33,941 nucleotides of DNA. It comes from an uncultured bacterium (lineage in GTDB: Bacteria; Bacillota; Clostridia; Oscillospirales; Oscillospiraceae). The stretch is from assembly GCA_946548895.1 (NCBI GenBank), contig CAMNQF010000037.1, positions 1-33,941 of the forward strand, given 5' to 3'. Under the pieces are notes generated by a model, which made no database searches, was not told the origin of the DNA, and was given only the letters and a program-made list of their open reading frames with translations. This document shows positions 32,909 through 33,941 of this stretch, in pieces (position 1 is the stretch's first letter; every line of letters starts with the position of its first letter). The translations under genes were made by a program, and so were the position numbers.

Positions 32909-33941
32909 TCAGTGCAGGAATACCAGACTGAGGAGGAACACGCACAGAAGCGCCGTGAGGGACTGCAATACGCTGATGATGGGGATCGTTTTGTACGCCA
33001 CCGAGGTGTCCATATCCGAGGTGGTGGTGACCACCCAGAAGAAGTCGTCGTTGCCGTGGAACACCATCATGCCACCGGCCGCGCAGGCCAGCATGGCGAT
33101 GATGCGGCCCATGGGGGAGGCGAAGCCCAGGACGTCCAGCAACGGGTAGACCATGGTGGCGGAAGTGACCATGGCGATGGTGGCCGAGCCCACGCAGGTG
33201 CGGAAAATCGCGCCGATGATGAAGGGGGCCAGGATGCCGATGGACAGCCCGGAAAAGCTGCTGGTGATGATGTCCTGCAGCGGGGAGGCCTTCAGCACGC
33301 CGGAGAAGGCGCCGCCCGCGCCCACAATCAGAACGATCTGGCCGGCGGTGCGCAGGGCCTCGGCCAGCACGCCGTCAAAGCCCCAGGCGGTCTTGTCCTC
33401 CGGGCAGATCTGGTGGTACGCAACCGCGGCGATAATCAGGCCGGCCAGCAGGGCCACCGGCGGGGTGCCCAGCACGTTCACCACGTCCACGGCGATGCCG
33501 GTGAGCCCGGTCATGCTCAGGATGGTCTTGAGCAGCATCAGGGCGATGGGCACCAGAATGGGGGCGAAGGCCATGAAGGCGTTGGGGAGGGGCCGTTCCG
33601 TGCCGCTCTCCTCCTCCTCAACATGGGGCAGGTAGTAATACTTCTTTCCCACGAACTTGGCGGCAAAATAGGCCACGATGGTCACCGGAATGGACACCAG
33701 GGCGCCGAACAGGATGGCGCTGCCCAGATCCGCGTTCAAAATGCCGGCGACGGCCAGCGGGCCCGGCGTGGGCGGGACGAACATATGGGTGGCGTGCAGG
33801 CCCATGCAGGTGGCGATGGCCATGGTAGTCATGGAGATCCGCGTATCCTTGGACAGCCGCTTGGCAATGGGGCTGAGGAGCACATAGGCTGTCAACGCCG
33901 ATATGAAATTGTAAGAAAACGCCGAAGAAATTTTGTCATTT
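32909..33941 (-). CDS. gntP: GntP-family gluconate/organic-acid permease (5' end outside the window)
   Basis: About 343 residues of a GntP-family proton symporter (full length about 440-450). The frame is open to the window edge, beginning NDKISSAFSYNFISALTAYV, so the N-terminal ~100 residues are missing only because of the window boundary. Characteristic blocks include HATHMFVPPTPGPLAVAG, GAGGAFSGVLKAS, RTCVGSATIAMVTSA and MMVFHGNDDFFWVVT, spread over about nine membrane helices. Members move gluconate, or related sugar acids such as glycerate or hydroxy acids; the exact substrate is not readable here. The downstream XRE-cupin regulator may control it. Confidence 0.9.
   Translation of the reverse strand, partial: NDKISSAFSYNFISALTAYVLLSPIAKRLSKDTRISMTTMAIATCMGLHATHMFVPPTPGPLAVAGILNADLGSAILFGALVSIPVTIVAYFAAKFVGKKYYYLPHVEEEESGTERPLPNAFMAFAPILVPIALMLLKTILSMTGLTGIAVDVVNVLGTPPVALLAGLIIAAVAYHQICPEDKTAWGFDGVLAEALRTAGQIVLIVGAGGAFSGVLKASPLQDIITSSFSGLSIGILAPFIIGAIFRTCVGSATIAMVTSATMVYPLLDVLGFASPMGRIIAMLACAAGGMMVFHGNDDFFWVVTTTSDMDTSVAYKTIPIISVLQSLTALLCVFLLSLVFLH

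Noticed and set aside
1-33941. tRNA, rRNA, CRISPR, insertion sequence, phage or toxin-antitoxin genes
   Set aside because: None recognised on either strand by reading; small structured RNAs could be missed without covariance searches.

Overview
The window reads as chromosome of a GC-rich, low-GC-lineage-type Gram-positive gut bacterium, most like an Oscillospirales/Oscillospiraceae member. The grounds are Shine-Dalgarno sites of the AGGAGG type, sigma-A-like promoters (TTGACA/TTGCCA-N17-TATAAT), YesL/LplB/YtcP/LipO families, a LytTR/HPK10 pair, lipobox lipoproteins, and strong GC3 bias that opens long false frames on the opposite strand. This is inferred from gene content; no rRNA or tRNA is present to confirm it.

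Layout. 1-125: near-pure homopolymer runs, probably a damaged contig end. 291-3371 (minus): LacI regulator, single-TM protein, lipoprotein and YesL-like membrane protein in one tight operon. 3372-3739: divergent control region with a promoter and several TGAAAC operator-like sites. 3740-10016 (plus): two ABC permeases, a lipoprotein solute-binding protein, GH32 beta-fructosidase and a PfkB fructokinase, forming a sucrose/fructo-oligosaccharide uptake and catabolism locus without its own ATPase. 10460-11374: a cupin and a DUF308/HdeD-like membrane protein.

11485-17257: a damaged carbohydrate locus of the YesM/YesN type. It holds a fused histidine kinase/response regulator remnant with several internal in-frame deletions, a 5'-truncated permease, one intact permease, a DUF2264 protein and a heparinase II/III gene lacking its 5' part. 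Either this is real gene decay or an assembly/amplification artefact.

17512-25911 (plus): a LytTR response regulator and its HPK10 kinase, then a lipoprotein with two lichenase-type GH16 domains (597 bp of each identical at DNA level), a membrane GT2 beta-glycan-synthase-like enzyme, and a doubly membrane-anchored GH3 enzyme with reversed domain order. Together these look like a cell-surface beta-glucan synthesis/remodelling locus, the most interesting part of the window.

26143-31254 (plus): a GNAT acetyltransferase, then a Na+/phosphate cotransporter behind a TTTACA-repeat Pho box, followed by a PhoP/PhoR-type two-component pair: a compact phosphate-starvation module. 31299-33941 (minus): a PHP phosphoesterase, an XRE-cupin regulator and a GntP-family permease that runs off the right edge.
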